Positions 33,610 to 42,008 of a DNA stretch of 64,000 nucleotides are shown piece by piece (position 1 is the first letter of the stretch; every line of letters begins with the position of its first letter). The position numbers and the translations under genes are program-made. The stretch is taken from NCBI RefSeq assembly GCF_013389665.1, contig NZ_CP058316.1, positions 1,302,001 through 1,366,000 on the forward strand, written 5' to 3'. The notes below the pieces were generated by a model. It saw only the letters and a program-made list of their open reading frames with translations, was not told the DNA's origin and did not search any database. This DNA comes from Microbacterium oleivorans (GTDB lineage Bacteria; Actinomycetota; Actinomycetes; Actinomycetales; Microbacteriaceae).

Positions 33610-34874
33610 TGCAGGAACGCTGGCGGGACGAGCTGAGCGGATTCATCCGCACCCGGTCGGAGCGGATGACGCGCGAGCCGGAGGGCATCCTCGCGCACCC
33701 GTACACGGTGCCCAGCGACCCGGACTCGCCGTACTACTCCCATGCCCTGTGGGACTGGGACTCCTGGACGATCAGCATCGCGCTCGGTCAGGTCGAACGC
33801 GACACCGGCCAGCCCGGGCGCTTCGCCGCCCATGAACGCGGCAGCATCCTGAACTTCCTCGAGCACACCGACGGCGACGGGGTGATGCCGATACAGCTGA
33901 GCCCTGCGGGATCGCTCCAGCACGGCGAGCCCGGACGAGCGGGCGGGTTCCGCCAGAACATGCACAAGCCGGTGCTCGCCCAGCACGCCGCGCTCCTGTC
34001 GCGCCGGGCCGGGAGCGCCGAATGGGTGCGCCCGCACATGACGACGATCGAGCGCTTCCTGGACCGCTACCTCGAGAGCCACCGGCACGCCGCGACGGGG
34101 CTCGTCTACTGGCAGACCGACTTCGCCGTCGGGGTCGACAACGACCCTTCGGTCTACTACCGCCCCGATCGCAGCACCGCCGCGATCTTCCTCAACAGTC
34201 TGCTCTACCGGGAGCTGCTGGCCGCAGGCTACCTGCACGAGGAGCTCGGCGACCTCGTCGCCGCCAACCGGTGGCGTGGCCGGGCGCAAGACCTCGCCGA
34301 CGCCCTGCACGCCGCCTCATGGGACGAGCGGGACGGCACGTTCTACAGCGTCGACATCGGGCTGCGCGAGATCGACCCCGACGACTGGCTGCACCGCGGC
34401 GCGCCGCGCCACTGGTCCGGGCTGCTGATGCGGGTCGACAACTGGTCGAGCTTCCTCCCGATGTGGGCGGGGCTGGCGACCCAGGCGCAGGCCGAGCGCA
34501 TGGTCGAGCGATACCGCGACACCCGCACCTTCCGCGCGAACTACGGGGTCCGCACGCTGTCGCGGCTGGAGAAGGGCTTCGACCTGCGCGCCTCCAACAA
34601 CCCCTCGAACTGGCTCGGGCCGGTCTGGGGCATCAGCAACTACCTCGTCTTCCGAGGACTGCTCAAGTACGGGTTCATCGATGACGCCCACGACCTGGCG
34701 GAGCGCACCGTCGCGCTGTTCGGCGCCGACCTCGAGGCCAACGGCTCGCTGCACGAGTACTACCACCCCGACAACGGCGAGCCGCTCATCACGCACGGAT
34801 TCCAGAACTGGAACTTCCTCGTGCTGAACATGATCGCCTTCCTCGAAGGGCGCCCGGCCGTTTGGGAGTTCTGA
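33606..34874 (+). CDS. (alpha/alpha)6-barrel glycoside hydrolase-like protein, MGH1/GH63/trehalase type
   Basis: The 422-residue protein shows all-helical barrel motifs of clan GH-G/GH63-like enzymes: HALWDWDSWTISIAL near residue 42, QTDFAVGVDNDPSVYYRP, FLPMWAGLA, SNNPSNWLGPVWGISNYLVFRGL, and HEYYHPDNGEPL with ITHGFQNWNFLVL near the end. Candidate catalytic acids are the Asp residues of DWDSW and VDNDPS and the Glu of HEYYHP. It has no signal peptide. As last gene of the apiose-type operon, overlapping ApnL by ATGA, it may hydrolyse an imported oligosaccharide that contains the sugar catabolised by the operon. No characterised relative in this context is known to me. Confidence 0.65.
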   Translation: MMQERWRDELSGFIRTRSERMTREPEGILAHPYTVPSDPDSPYYSHALWDWDSWTISIALGQVERDTGQPGRFAAHERGSILNFLEHTDGDGVMPIQLSPAGSLQHGEPGRAGGFRQNMHKPVLAQHAALLSRRAGSAEWVRPHMTTIERFLDRYLESHRHAATGLVYWQTDFAVGVDNDPSVYYRPDRSTAAIFLNSLLYRELLAAGYLHEELGDLVAANRWRGRAQDLADALHAASWDERDGTFYSVDIGLREIDPDDWLHRGAPRHWSGLLMRVDNWSSFLPMWAGLATQAQAERMVERYRDTRTFRANYGVRTLSRLEKGFDLRASNNPSNWLGPVWGISNYLVFRGLLKYGFIDDAHDLAERTVALFGADLEANGSLHEYYHPDNGEPLITHGFQNWNFLVLNMIAFLEGRPAVWEF

Positions 34875-34884
34875 GCGGCCGCGG

Positions 34885-35898
34885 TCAGCTCGCGGGCGAG
34901 ACGCTGCTGTCCCGCACGACCAGCTCGGGCCGGAACACCCGGTGCGGCTCGTCGATCGCGCGACCCGACAGCACGTCCGAGAGCAGGTCCACCACCGCCA
35001 CACCGAATCCGACGTGGCGGGTGCGGACGGTCGTGAGCGGGATGAGCGACGCCTGAGCGTAGACGTTGTCGTCGTATCCGACGAGCGCGATCTCGTGAGG
35101 GACGCGGATGCCGGCCCGGGCGAGCTCTCGCAGGATGCCGAGGGCGAGGAGGTCGTTGGCGGCGAAGACCCCCTGGGGGCGCAGGTCCTCGGGACGCGAT
35201 GCGATGATCGCGCCGATCTCACGCCCGCCCTCGATGGTGCGCTCGGGCTGCGGCAGGATCTCGAGGGTGGCCGCTCCGGCCGTGCGGACGGCCTCGCCCG
35301 CCCCCGCGAGGCGCGCCGCGACCTGGGGGATGTCGAGCGGTCCGCCCACGAAGGCCAGCCGCCGACGCCCCTGCTCGAGCAGGTGCGCGGCCACGAGGCG
35401 ACCGCCCTCCTCGTCGTCGACCGAGACCGAGGCCTGCTGCGCGGAGTGGGCGCGTTGGCCCACGAGAACCGACGGGGTGCCTCGCAGCCGAACCGCCTCG
35501 AGCCGTTCCTCGATGGGATGGTGCGAGGAGACGATGAGCCCGCGCACGCGGTGCTCCTCGAAGACCTTCAGATACGCGTCCTCGCGTTCCTTGCTGCGAT
35601 GGGAGTTGGCCAGGAAGATGCTCAGGCCCAGTTCCGACGCCCGTCGCTCCACGCTCTCGGCTATCTCGGCGAAGTAGGGATTGCTGACGTCCGGGGCGAT
35701 GTACCCGACGACGGCGCTCACTCCCAGCCGCAGCTGACGGCCGGCACTGGAGGGGACGAACCCGAGCGTCTCGATGGCGCCGCGGATGCGCAGCGCCTTC
35801 TCGTCGGAGACCCGGTCGGGGTGGTTCAGGTAGTGCGAGACAGTGCCGACGGCCACGCCGGCGAGCGCCGCGACGTCGCGGATCCCCACTCTCGACAC
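34885..35898 (-). CDS. LacI-family transcriptional repressor
   Basis: The 337-residue protein begins with a LacI helix-turn-helix (VGIRDVAALAGVAVGTVSHYLNHPDRVS) and hinge helix, followed by a periplasmic-binding-protein-like effector domain (AVVGYIAPDVSNPYFAEI, GVFAANDLLALGILREL). The start is a GTG at 35898 preceded by GAGGAG at the right distance; longer upstream frames lack a ribosome binding site and a conserved N-terminus. It is divergent from the CUT1 importer/GH78 operon. Two TTG-N8-CAA palindromes in the spacer are its likely operators. Given the downstream GH78, a rhamnose-containing oligosaccharide is a plausible inducer. Confidence 0.88.
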   Translation of the reverse strand: MSRVGIRDVAALAGVAVGTVSHYLNHPDRVSDEKALRIRGAIETLGFVPSSAGRQLRLGVSAVVGYIAPDVSNPYFAEIAESVERRASELGLSIFLANSHRSKEREDAYLKVFEEHRVRGLIVSSHHPIEERLEAVRLRGTPSVLVGQRAHSAQQASVSVDDEEGGRLVAAHLLEQGRRRLAFVGGPLDIPQVAARLAGAGEAVRTAGAATLEILPQPERTIEGGREIGAIIASRPEDLRPQGVFAANDLLALGILRELARAGIRVPHEIALVGYDDNVYAQASLIPLTTVRTRHVGFGVAVVDLLSDVLSGRAIDEPHRVFRPELVVRDSSVSPAS

Positions 35899-35961
35899 GC
35901 TGACCTCCTCGGTTCCCGCAGTCATCCGACAGTAACGCAGCGGATGGAGTTCGGTGAGAAA

Positions 35962-35975
35962 TTGTGACGTTTCAA
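35962..35975. promoter_or_regulatory. LacI-type operator, upstream copy
   Basis: TTGTGACGTTTCAA is an imperfect palindrome centred on ACGT. It has the same TTG...ACGT...CAA pattern as the copy at 36052 and lies 64 bases from the lacI start, upstream of the importer promoter. Paired operators flanking a promoter are usual for LacI proteins and allow looping. Confidence 0.5.
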
Positions 35976-36016
35976 TAACGTGTCCTATCGGTCGCCTCTC
36001 CGCCACGACGGGACTA

Positions 36017-36045
36017 TTGACAGCGGTGCGGCGGCAACCTAGCAT
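36017..36045 (+). promoter_or_regulatory. Sigma-70-type promoter of the CUT1 importer/GH78 operon
   Basis: TTGACA (36017-36022) and TAGCAT (36040-36045) are separated by exactly 17 bases, a near-consensus actinobacterial housekeeping promoter. The start of transcription would fall near 36052, right where the second LacI-type palindrome begins. Confidence 0.65.
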
Positions 36046-36051
36046 CCTGTT

Positions 36052-36065
36052 TTGAAACGTCTCAA
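36052..36065. promoter_or_regulatory. LacI-type operator at the transcription start
   Basis: TTGAAACGTCTCAA is palindromic at 12 of 14 positions and directly follows the -10 element, so a bound repressor would block initiation. It shares the TTG-N2-ACGT-N2-CAA pattern with 35962-35975. Confidence 0.6.
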
Positions 36066-36107
36066 CGTCGACCTCGGCCGGAGACGCGCACCGTTCAAGG
36101 AGGAATC

Positions 36108-37415
36108 GTGTCCACAGCTTCATCGCGTCGGCTCCGCAAGCCGCTGCTCGGCGTTCTCGGTCTGGTGAGCGTGGGAGCGCTCGCGCTCGCCGGCTGTTCC
36201 GGCGGCGGTGGCGGCGGCGGAAACAACCCGTCGTCGTTCGAGTTCTTGAAGAACTCCGAGAACACCACGACCGAGCCCGTCCTCGATTCGCTGATCGAGG
36301 GCGCGTGCGCCCAGCAGAACGAGACGCTGCCGCTCGAGGTCAGCTCCGTCCCCCAAGCCGAGCTCGACGCGCAGATCCAGCTGCTGGCGAGCCAGGGCGG
36401 ACTGCCGCCGATGTTCTCGGCCGGCGGCAACCCCGCCGAGGGCGCGCGACTGGCCGAGGCCGGCGCCCTCGTCGACTTCGACGAGGCGCTGACCGACCTG
36501 GGCATGCGCGACAAGATCGCCCCCGGGGCCGTCTCGACGATCGAGAAGCTCTACGGCGGCGGATTCAACTTCCTGCCGTTCCAGTACAACATCGAGGGCA
36601 TCTGGTACAACACGCAGATCTTCGAGGACAACGGCTGGGAGGTTCCGGAGACCTGGGACGACCTCGTCACGATCGCCGGCGAGGCCAAGGCCGCAGGCCT
36701 CACGCCGTTCTCGGCGTCGGGCGAACAGGGCTGGCCGCTGACCCGGCTCGTCTCGACCTACCTCTTCCGCTCCGTCGGGCCCGACGCGCTGCAGAAGGTC
36801 GCCGACGGCGAGGCCAAGCTCACCGATCCCGAGTACGTGGAGGCCGCCGCGGCCATCGCCGATCTCGGCGCGCAGGGATACTTCGGCGACAACGTCACCT
36901 CGCTCGACATCGACGGCTCCTACAACCTCTTCCTCACCGGGCAGGCCCCCATGATCTACATGGGCAGCTGGATCCTGGGCAACATCAACGGCGACGGCAA
37001 CGAGGTGGGCGCCGAGAACATGAGCTTCTTCCCGTTCCCGGCCGTCGACGGCGGGGCCGGGTCGATCGACCAGTACCCCTCGAACGTCGGACTCCCCGCG
37101 ACCTTCAGCGCCGACGCGTACTCGGAGGACGTGGCCGGCTGGCTCGGCTGCATCGCCGAGAACTACGGCAACGCCGCGCTGCAGGAGGGCCAGATCACCG
37201 GCTTCGTCGCCGACGAGGAGGCCGACCTGCCCGAGATCTCGCAGAAGGTCGCCGACACGATCGCCACGAGCACCGACAGCGTGCTGTGGTTCGAAGCGCT
37301 GTTCCCGGCCAAGGCGAGCCAGATCTCCTCGACCAACGCGGCGCTGCTGGTGACCGGCCAGCTGACCCCCGAGGAGTTCATGGGCCTGGTCCAGGACGCG
37401 ATCGACAACCCGTGA
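36108..37415 (+). CDS. Sugar ABC importer substrate-binding lipoprotein, CUT1 (family 1)
   Basis: The 435-residue precursor has a lipoprotein signal with lipobox LAGC and then a Gly-rich linker (GGGGGGNN). The family 1 binding-protein fold shows LLASQGGLPPMFSAGGNPAEG, FQYNIEGIWYNTQIFEDNGWEVPETWDDL and FPFPAVDGGAGSIDQYPSN. It is clearly paralogous to the binding protein at 48.1-49.4 kb, sharing GWPLTRL, KLTDPEYV and CIAENYG. It starts with GTG after the strong site AAGGAGGA. As first gene of the LacI-controlled operon with a GH78, it probably binds a rhamnose-containing oligosaccharide. Confidence 0.88.
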   Translation: MSTASSRRLRKPLLGVLGLVSVGALALAGCSGGGGGGGNNPSSFEFLKNSENTTTEPVLDSLIEGACAQQNETLPLEVSSVPQAELDAQIQLLASQGGLPPMFSAGGNPAEGARLAEAGALVDFDEALTDLGMRDKIAPGAVSTIEKLYGGGFNFLPFQYNIEGIWYNTQIFEDNGWEVPETWDDLVTIAGEAKAAGLTPFSASGEQGWPLTRLVSTYLFRSVGPDALQKVADGEAKLTDPEYVEAAAAIADLGAQGYFGDNVTSLDIDGSYNLFLTGQAPMIYMGSWILGNINGDGNEVGAENMSFFPFPAVDGGAGSIDQYPSNVGLPATFSADAYSEDVAGWLGCIAENYGNAALQEGQITGFVADEEADLPEISQKVADTIATSTDSVLWFEALFPAKASQISSTNAALLVTGQLTPEEFMGLVQDAIDNP

Positions 37416-37420
37416 GACGC

Positions 37421-37454
37421 GGTGCCCTCGGCGTGATCGCACGCCGAGGGCACC
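37421..37454 (+). terminator. Perfect 15-bp stem-loop between binding-protein and permease genes
   Basis: Bases 37421-37435 pair without mismatch to 37440-37454 around the tetraloop ATCG, starting six bases after the binding-protein stop. No T-tract follows. This is the second of three such hairpins placed between a binding-protein gene and its membrane subunits here, consistent with partial termination or mRNA stabilisation. Confidence 0.7.
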
Positions 37455-37494
37455 CCCGCGCATCCCCCTCCTCCTCGTCTCCGAAAGGTCCGCG

Positions 37495-38376
37495 ATGAAG
37501 TCCGTCCTCGGCGATCGCAAGGCGATCATCCTGCTGCTGACGCCCGCCCTCCTCGTCTACACCGTGATCATGCTCGCCCCCGTGGTGTGGTCGCTCGGGC
37601 TCACGTTCTTCTCCGGAAGCCCGCTGATGGGCTTCGAGTTCTCCGGCCTGGCCAACTTCGAGCGCCTCATCGCCGACAGTGCGGTCTGGGATGCCTTCTG
37701 GTTCACCGTCCGCTACGCGGTGCTGGTGACGCTGCTCCAGGTGGTGCTCGGCTACGGCCTCGCCCTGCTCTACAACTTCGTGCTGCGCAAGTCGTCGGTG
37801 CTCGTGCGCACCCTGGTCTTCTTCCCCGTCGTGCTCCCCACCGTCGCCGTCTCGCTGCTCTACCAGAAGATCTTCCAGTCCGCGCCCAGCGACGGCTTCG
37901 TCAACGAGCTCCTCGTCAACGTCGGGCTCGACTCGGTCGACTGGCTCGGAGCCGGGACCACCGCGTTCGTCGTGATCGTGATCATGGACGTCTGGCGCTC
38001 GATCGGGTTCTACGGCATCCTCATCTTCTCCGGGCTGCTCGACATCCCCGACGAGATCATCGAATCCGCGCGCCTCGACGGCGCGCGCGGCGTGAGCCTC
38101 TTCCGCCACATCGTGCTGCCGATGTCGCTGCCGATCCTCTTCGCGTCGTTCATCTTCTCGATCAACGGCACCATCAAGGTCTTCGACTCGGTGTTCGCCC
38201 TGACCGGTGGCGGCCCCGGCAGCTCGACGACGCCGCTGACGCTGTACATGTACCGCACCGCGTTCCAGTACAGCGACTACGGGTACGGCTCCACCATCGC
38301 GCTGCTGCTGACGGTCATGTGCCTTGTCATCACCCTGTTCATCTTCCGCTCGTCGCGTCGCGACATCACCGTCTGA
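37495..38376 (+). CDS. Sugar ABC importer permease, CUT1 MalF type
   Basis: The 293-residue protein has about six membrane segments and the MalF/UgpA-type order: LLTPALLVYTVIMLAPVVWSLGLTFF at the N-terminus and FYGILIFSGLLDIPDEIIESARLDGARGVSLFRHIVLPMSLP as EAA loop, then FDSVFALTGGGPGSSTTPLTLYMYRTAF. It forms the channel with the next gene product. The ATPase of CUT1 systems is often shared (MsmK/MsiK) and encoded elsewhere; none is found in this operon. A good site (GAAAGG) precedes the ATG. It is 50-60% similar by eye to the permease at 47.1-48.0 kb. Confidence 0.9.
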   Translation: MKSVLGDRKAIILLLTPALLVYTVIMLAPVVWSLGLTFFSGSPLMGFEFSGLANFERLIADSAVWDAFWFTVRYAVLVTLLQVVLGYGLALLYNFVLRKSSVLVRTLVFFPVVLPTVAVSLLYQKIFQSAPSDGFVNELLVNVGLDSVDWLGAGTTAFVVIVIMDVWRSIGFYGILIFSGLLDIPDEIIESARLDGARGVSLFRHIVLPMSLPILFASFIFSINGTIKVFDSVFALTGGGPGSSTTPLTLYMYRTAFQYSDYGYGSTIALLLTVMCLVITLFIFRSSRRDITV

Positions 38377-38386
38377 GGGAGCCGAC

Positions 38387-39295
38387 ATGACCGCCACGCT
38401 CGACACCGTCGCCGTCCGCTCCCCCCGTGCGCCCCGGCTGCGTCCCGGCGGCGCCGGCGCCGCGGCCGCCCGCGGGCTCCGCCGCATCCCCGCGCTGCTG
38501 ACGATCGCGTTCCTCATCCTCATCACGGCGTATCCGCTGTTCTGGATGTTCATCAACTCGCTGAAGTCCAACAGCGACTTCCTCAACAACCCCTCCTACG
38601 CCCTGCCGGAGTCCTGGCGCTGGGACAACTACGTCACCGGGTGGGAGACGGCGAACCTGTCGACCACGATCGTCAACTCGGTGATCGTGACCTTCCCCTC
38701 ACTCGTCCTGCTCGTCGTCCTCGGCACCGCCGCCGGGTACGCCCTCGAGGTGCTGGTGTTCCGCGGGCGCGCGACGATCCTGCTGCTGTTCCTGGCGGGC
38801 ATCATGATCCCGGGCCAGATGATCGTGCTGCCCCTGTTCACCGCCGCCTTCACGATCGGGGCGACCGGTTCGCTGCTGCCGCTGATCCTCATCTACACCG
38901 CGTCCGGGCTGCCGCTGACGGTGTTCATGATGGCCACGTACTTCCGTGCCATCCCCCGGGAGATCTTCGAGGCCGCCACGATCGACGGCGCCTCGATGGT
39001 GCGCGCGTTCTTCGCCATCGGCATGCCGATGATGCGCAACGCGATCCTGACCGTGGCCATCGTGCAGTTCTTCCAGATCTGGAACGACCTGCTCTTCGCG
39101 CTCATCTTCGCCGGCCAGCGACGCCTCAACACCATCCAGGTCGGGCTGCTGAACTTCTCGGGCGAGTACGGGTCGACCAACTACGGTCCCCTGTTCGCGG
39201 CGATCTGCATCACCGTGGGCGGCATCCTCCTGCTGTACCTGTTCCTGAACCAGCGGATCATGAAGGGTCTCGCCGCCGGTGCGGTGAAGGGATGA
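38387..39295 (+). CDS. Sugar ABC importer permease, CUT1 MalG type
   Basis: The 302-residue protein has about six membrane segments. FWMFINSLKSNSDFLNNPSYALPESWRWDNYVTGW near the N-terminus and the EAA loop REIFEAATIDGASMVRAFFAIGMPMMRNAILTV are typical of MalG/UgpE-type subunits, as is the closing LNQRIMKGLAAGAVKG. The gene starts ten bases after the MalF-type gene, following GAGGGA, and its last codons overlap the potential first start of the GH78 gene. A close paralogue lies at 46.2-47.1 kb. Confidence 0.9.
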   Translation: MTATLDTVAVRSPRAPRLRPGGAGAAAARGLRRIPALLTIAFLILITAYPLFWMFINSLKSNSDFLNNPSYALPESWRWDNYVTGWETANLSTTIVNSVIVTFPSLVLLVVLGTAAGYALEVLVFRGRATILLLFLAGIMIPGQMIVLPLFTAAFTIGATGSLLPLILIYTASGLPLTVFMMATYFRAIPREIFEAATIDGASMVRAFFAIGMPMMRNAILTVAIVQFFQIWNDLLFALIFAGQRRLNTIQVGLLNFSGEYGSTNYGPLFAAICITVGGILLLYLFLNQRIMKGLAAGAVKG

Positions 39296-39300
39296 GCGCC

Positions 39301-41895
39301 ATGACGACGACCGTCCGCGCGGTGCGCGCCGAACACCACCGCGAGCCCATCGGGATCGGCGAGGCCGAGCCCCGCCTGTCGTGGATCGTGACCGGCGCCC
39401 CCGCCCTCTGGCGCCAGGAGGCGTACGAGGTCGAGATCCGTCGCGGCGACGGAGCCGAGGAGACCCGGCTCGTCGCCTCGACCGACCAGGTGCTCGTCCC
39501 CTGGCCGGTCGCGCCGCTGCGCTCGCGCGAGCAGGTCCGGGTCCGGGTGCGCGTCGTCGGCGAGGACGGCGAGCGCTCGGCGTGGAGCGAGCCGCTCCGA
39601 CTCGAGGCCGGGCTCCTGTCGCCATCGGACTGGACGGCGGGACCCATCGGGTCGATCCGCAACGAGAACCCCCTCACCGACACCCGCCGGCCCTCCCTCG
39701 TACGCGCGGAGTTCGGCGTGCGGCCGGGTCTCGTGCGGGCCCGTCTGTACGCCAGCGCCCACGGGGTCTACCAGGCCGAGATCAACGGCCGCCGCGTCGG
39801 CGACGACGTGCTCTCGCCGGGATGGACCGTGTACGGTCAGCGCCTCCGCTACTACACCTACGACGTGACCGATCTGCTCGCCGAGGGCGAGAACGCCATC
39901 GGCGCCTGGCTCGGCGACGGGTGGTACCGCGGGCGACTGGGGTGGCGCGGCGGATTCCGCAACGTCTACGGCGACGACCAGTCGTTCCTCGGGCAGCTCG
40001 AGCTGACCTACGCCGACGGCTCGCGCGAGACGGTCGCGACCGACACCTCGTGGAGGGCGGCGCCGAGCCCCGTCATCTCCTCGGGCATCTACGACGGCGA
40101 GGACTACGACGCGCGCGAGGAGCAGCCCGGGTGGTCCGCCGCCGGCTTCGACGACGCCGACTGGGGACGCGTGCAGGTGCGCCGCCGCGACCCGGCGACC
40201 CTCGTCGCCCCGACCGCCCCACCGGTTCGCGTCACCGAGGAGCGGCGTGCGGTGAGCGTCCTGACCTCGCCCTCGGGGCGCCGTGTGCTCGATTTCGGGC
40301 AGAACCTCACCGGCGTCGTGCGGCTGCGCGCCCGCGCCGCAGCCGGCCACGTGGTCACGCTCCGCACCGCCGAGGTGCTGCAGGACGGCGAGCTCTACCG
40401 GCGCCCGCTGCGCGACGCGGCGTCCACCGACCGGTACACCTTCGCCGGCCGCGAAGAGGCGGAGGAATGGGAGCCGCGCTTCACCTTCCACGGTTTCCGC
40501 TACGTCGAGGTCGAGGGCTGGCCCGGCGACCTCGACGCCGACGTCGCCGCGGGCGCCCTGGTCGCCCGCGTCGTCCACACCGACCTGGAACGCACCGGCT
40601 GGTTCACCTCGTCCGAGCCCGACCTCGACCGCCTGCACGAGAACGTCGTGTGGGGCATGCGCGGCAACTTCGTCGACATCCCCACCGACTGCCCGCAGCG
40701 CGACGAGCGGCTGGGATGGACCGGCGACATCCAGATGTTCGCCCCGACCGCCTCGTTCCTGTTCGACAGCTCGGGGATGCTGGCGGGGTGGCTGCGCGAC
40801 CTCGCCGCCGAGCAGCTGCCCGACGGCACCGTGCCCTGGTACGTCCCGGTCATCCCGGCCGACACCATGTGGACGCCGATGCGCCCGGGCGCGGCGTGGG
40901 GCGACGCGGCGACGGTCGTGCCGTGGACGCTCTACGAGCGCTTCGGCGACACCGGGGTCCTCCGCGCGCAGTTCGACAGCGCACGGGGCTGGGTCGACCT
41001 CATCGCCGACATCGCCGGCCCCTCGCGACTGTGGGACACCGGCTACCAACTCGGCGACTGGCTCGACCCCGCCGCCCCGCCGCAGGATCCGGCCGCCGGC
41101 ATGACCGACAAGTACCTCGTCGCCACGGCCTACTTCGCCCTGTCGGCGCGTCTGGTCGCACGGATGGCCGGCGTCCTCGGCGATGCCGGGGCGGCCGAGC
41201 GCTACGGTCGCCTGGCCGACGAGATCCGTGAGGCGTTCATCGGGCGCTACGTCGAACCGGAGGGTCGGATGACCTCCGACGCACAGACCGCCTACGCCGT
41301 GGCGCTGCGCTTCGAGCTGCTGCCCGCCGACCTCCGCCGGCCTGCGGCCCGTCGCCTCGCCGAACTGGTCGAGGCCTCGGGCAACCGCATCGCGACGGGG
41401 TTCGTCGGCACGCCGTACGTCACCGACGCGCTGAGCTCGGAGGGGGAGGTCGCTGCGGCGTACGCGCTGCTGCTCGAGCGTGAATGCCCCTCGTGGCTAT
41501 ACCAGGTGGGGATGGGCGCGACCACCGTCTGGGAACGCTGGGACTCGATGCTGCCCGACGGCACCGTCAACCCCGGCACCATGACCTCGTTCAACCACTA
41601 CGCCCTGGGCGCCGTGGCCGACTGGATGCACCGCGTCGTCGCGGGGCTCGCACCCGCCGAGCCGGGGTACCGCCGCATCCGGTTCGCGCCGCAGCCGGGT
41701 GGCGGGCTGACGCACGCCGGGGCACGCCACCGGACGCCCTACGGCGAGGCAGCCATCTCGTGGCGCGTCGAGGGGACGATGCTCCGCGTCGAGCTCACCG
41801 TTCCGGTGGGTGCGACCGCGGTCCTCGAGCTGCCCGGGGCCCCGGTCGAAGAGCTCGGGCACGGGGTGCACCTGCGCACCGTTCCGCGCGCCTGA
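39301..41895 (+). CDS. GH78 alpha-L-rhamnosidase (second copy)
   Basis: The 864-residue protein lacks a signal peptide and has the GH78 layout: N-terminal Fn3/beta domains, GIYDGEDYDAREEQPGW linker, then the (alpha/alpha)6 barrel with WGMRGNFVDIPTDCPQRDER. Asp468 and Glu469 lie in the conserved DERLGW block. QLGDWLDPAAPP, CPSWLYQVGMGATTVWERWD and TSFNHYALGAVADWMH follow. It lacks the helical C-terminal extension of the copy at 20.8 kb. As last gene of the LacI-controlled importer operon it would trim rhamnose from the imported ligand. Two starts are possible: ATG 39292 overlapping the permease stop, or ATG 39301, nine bases after AAGGG and chosen here. Confidence 0.9.
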   Translation: MTTTVRAVRAEHHREPIGIGEAEPRLSWIVTGAPALWRQEAYEVEIRRGDGAEETRLVASTDQVLVPWPVAPLRSREQVRVRVRVVGEDGERSAWSEPLRLEAGLLSPSDWTAGPIGSIRNENPLTDTRRPSLVRAEFGVRPGLVRARLYASAHGVYQAEINGRRVGDDVLSPGWTVYGQRLRYYTYDVTDLLAEGENAIGAWLGDGWYRGRLGWRGGFRNVYGDDQSFLGQLELTYADGSRETVATDTSWRAAPSPVISSGIYDGEDYDAREEQPGWSAAGFDDADWGRVQVRRRDPATLVAPTAPPVRVTEERRAVSVLTSPSGRRVLDFGQNLTGVVRLRARAAAGHVVTLRTAEVLQDGELYRRPLRDAASTDRYTFAGREEAEEWEPRFTFHGFRYVEVEGWPGDLDADVAAGALVARVVHTDLERTGWFTSSEPDLDRLHENVVWGMRGNFVDIPTDCPQRDERLGWTGDIQMFAPTASFLFDSSGMLAGWLRDLAAEQLPDGTVPWYVPVIPADTMWTPMRPGAAWGDAATVVPWTLYERFGDTGVLRAQFDSARGWVDLIADIAGPSRLWDTGYQLGDWLDPAAPPQDPAAGMTDKYLVATAYFALSARLVARMAGVLGDAGAAERYGRLADEIREAFIGRYVEPEGRMTSDAQTAYAVALRFELLPADLRRPAARRLAELVEASGNRIATGFVGTPYVTDALSSEGEVAAAYALLLERECPSWLYQVGMGATTVWERWDSMLPDGTVNPGTMTSFNHYALGAVADWMHRVVAGLAPAEPGYRRIRFAPQPGGGLTHAGARHRTPYGEAAISWRVEGTMLRVELTVPVGATAVLELPGAPVEELGHGVHLRTVPRA

Positions 41896-41923
41896 GCGCT
41901 ATCGGGCGGGTCCGATGCGCACA

Positions 41924-41955
41924 GATCGGGCGCGCCCGCGATCGGGCGCGCCCGC
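41924..41955. terminator. Tandem 16-bp repeat forming a bidirectional terminator
   Basis: GATCGGGCGCGCCCGC occurs twice in exact tandem (41924-41939 and 41940-41955). Each copy contains the palindrome GGGCGCGCCC, so the two copies can pair into a 10-bp stem with a 6-base loop, or each can fold on itself. It lies in the 113-base convergent spacer between the second GH78 gene and the minus-strand DUF5605-type gene. The rest of the spacer holds nothing recognisable. Confidence 0.6.
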
Positions 41956-42008
41956 GTCAACCAGGTCGTGTCGCGCACGCGCACCGGATCACGAACGACC
42001 CGGCGCGC

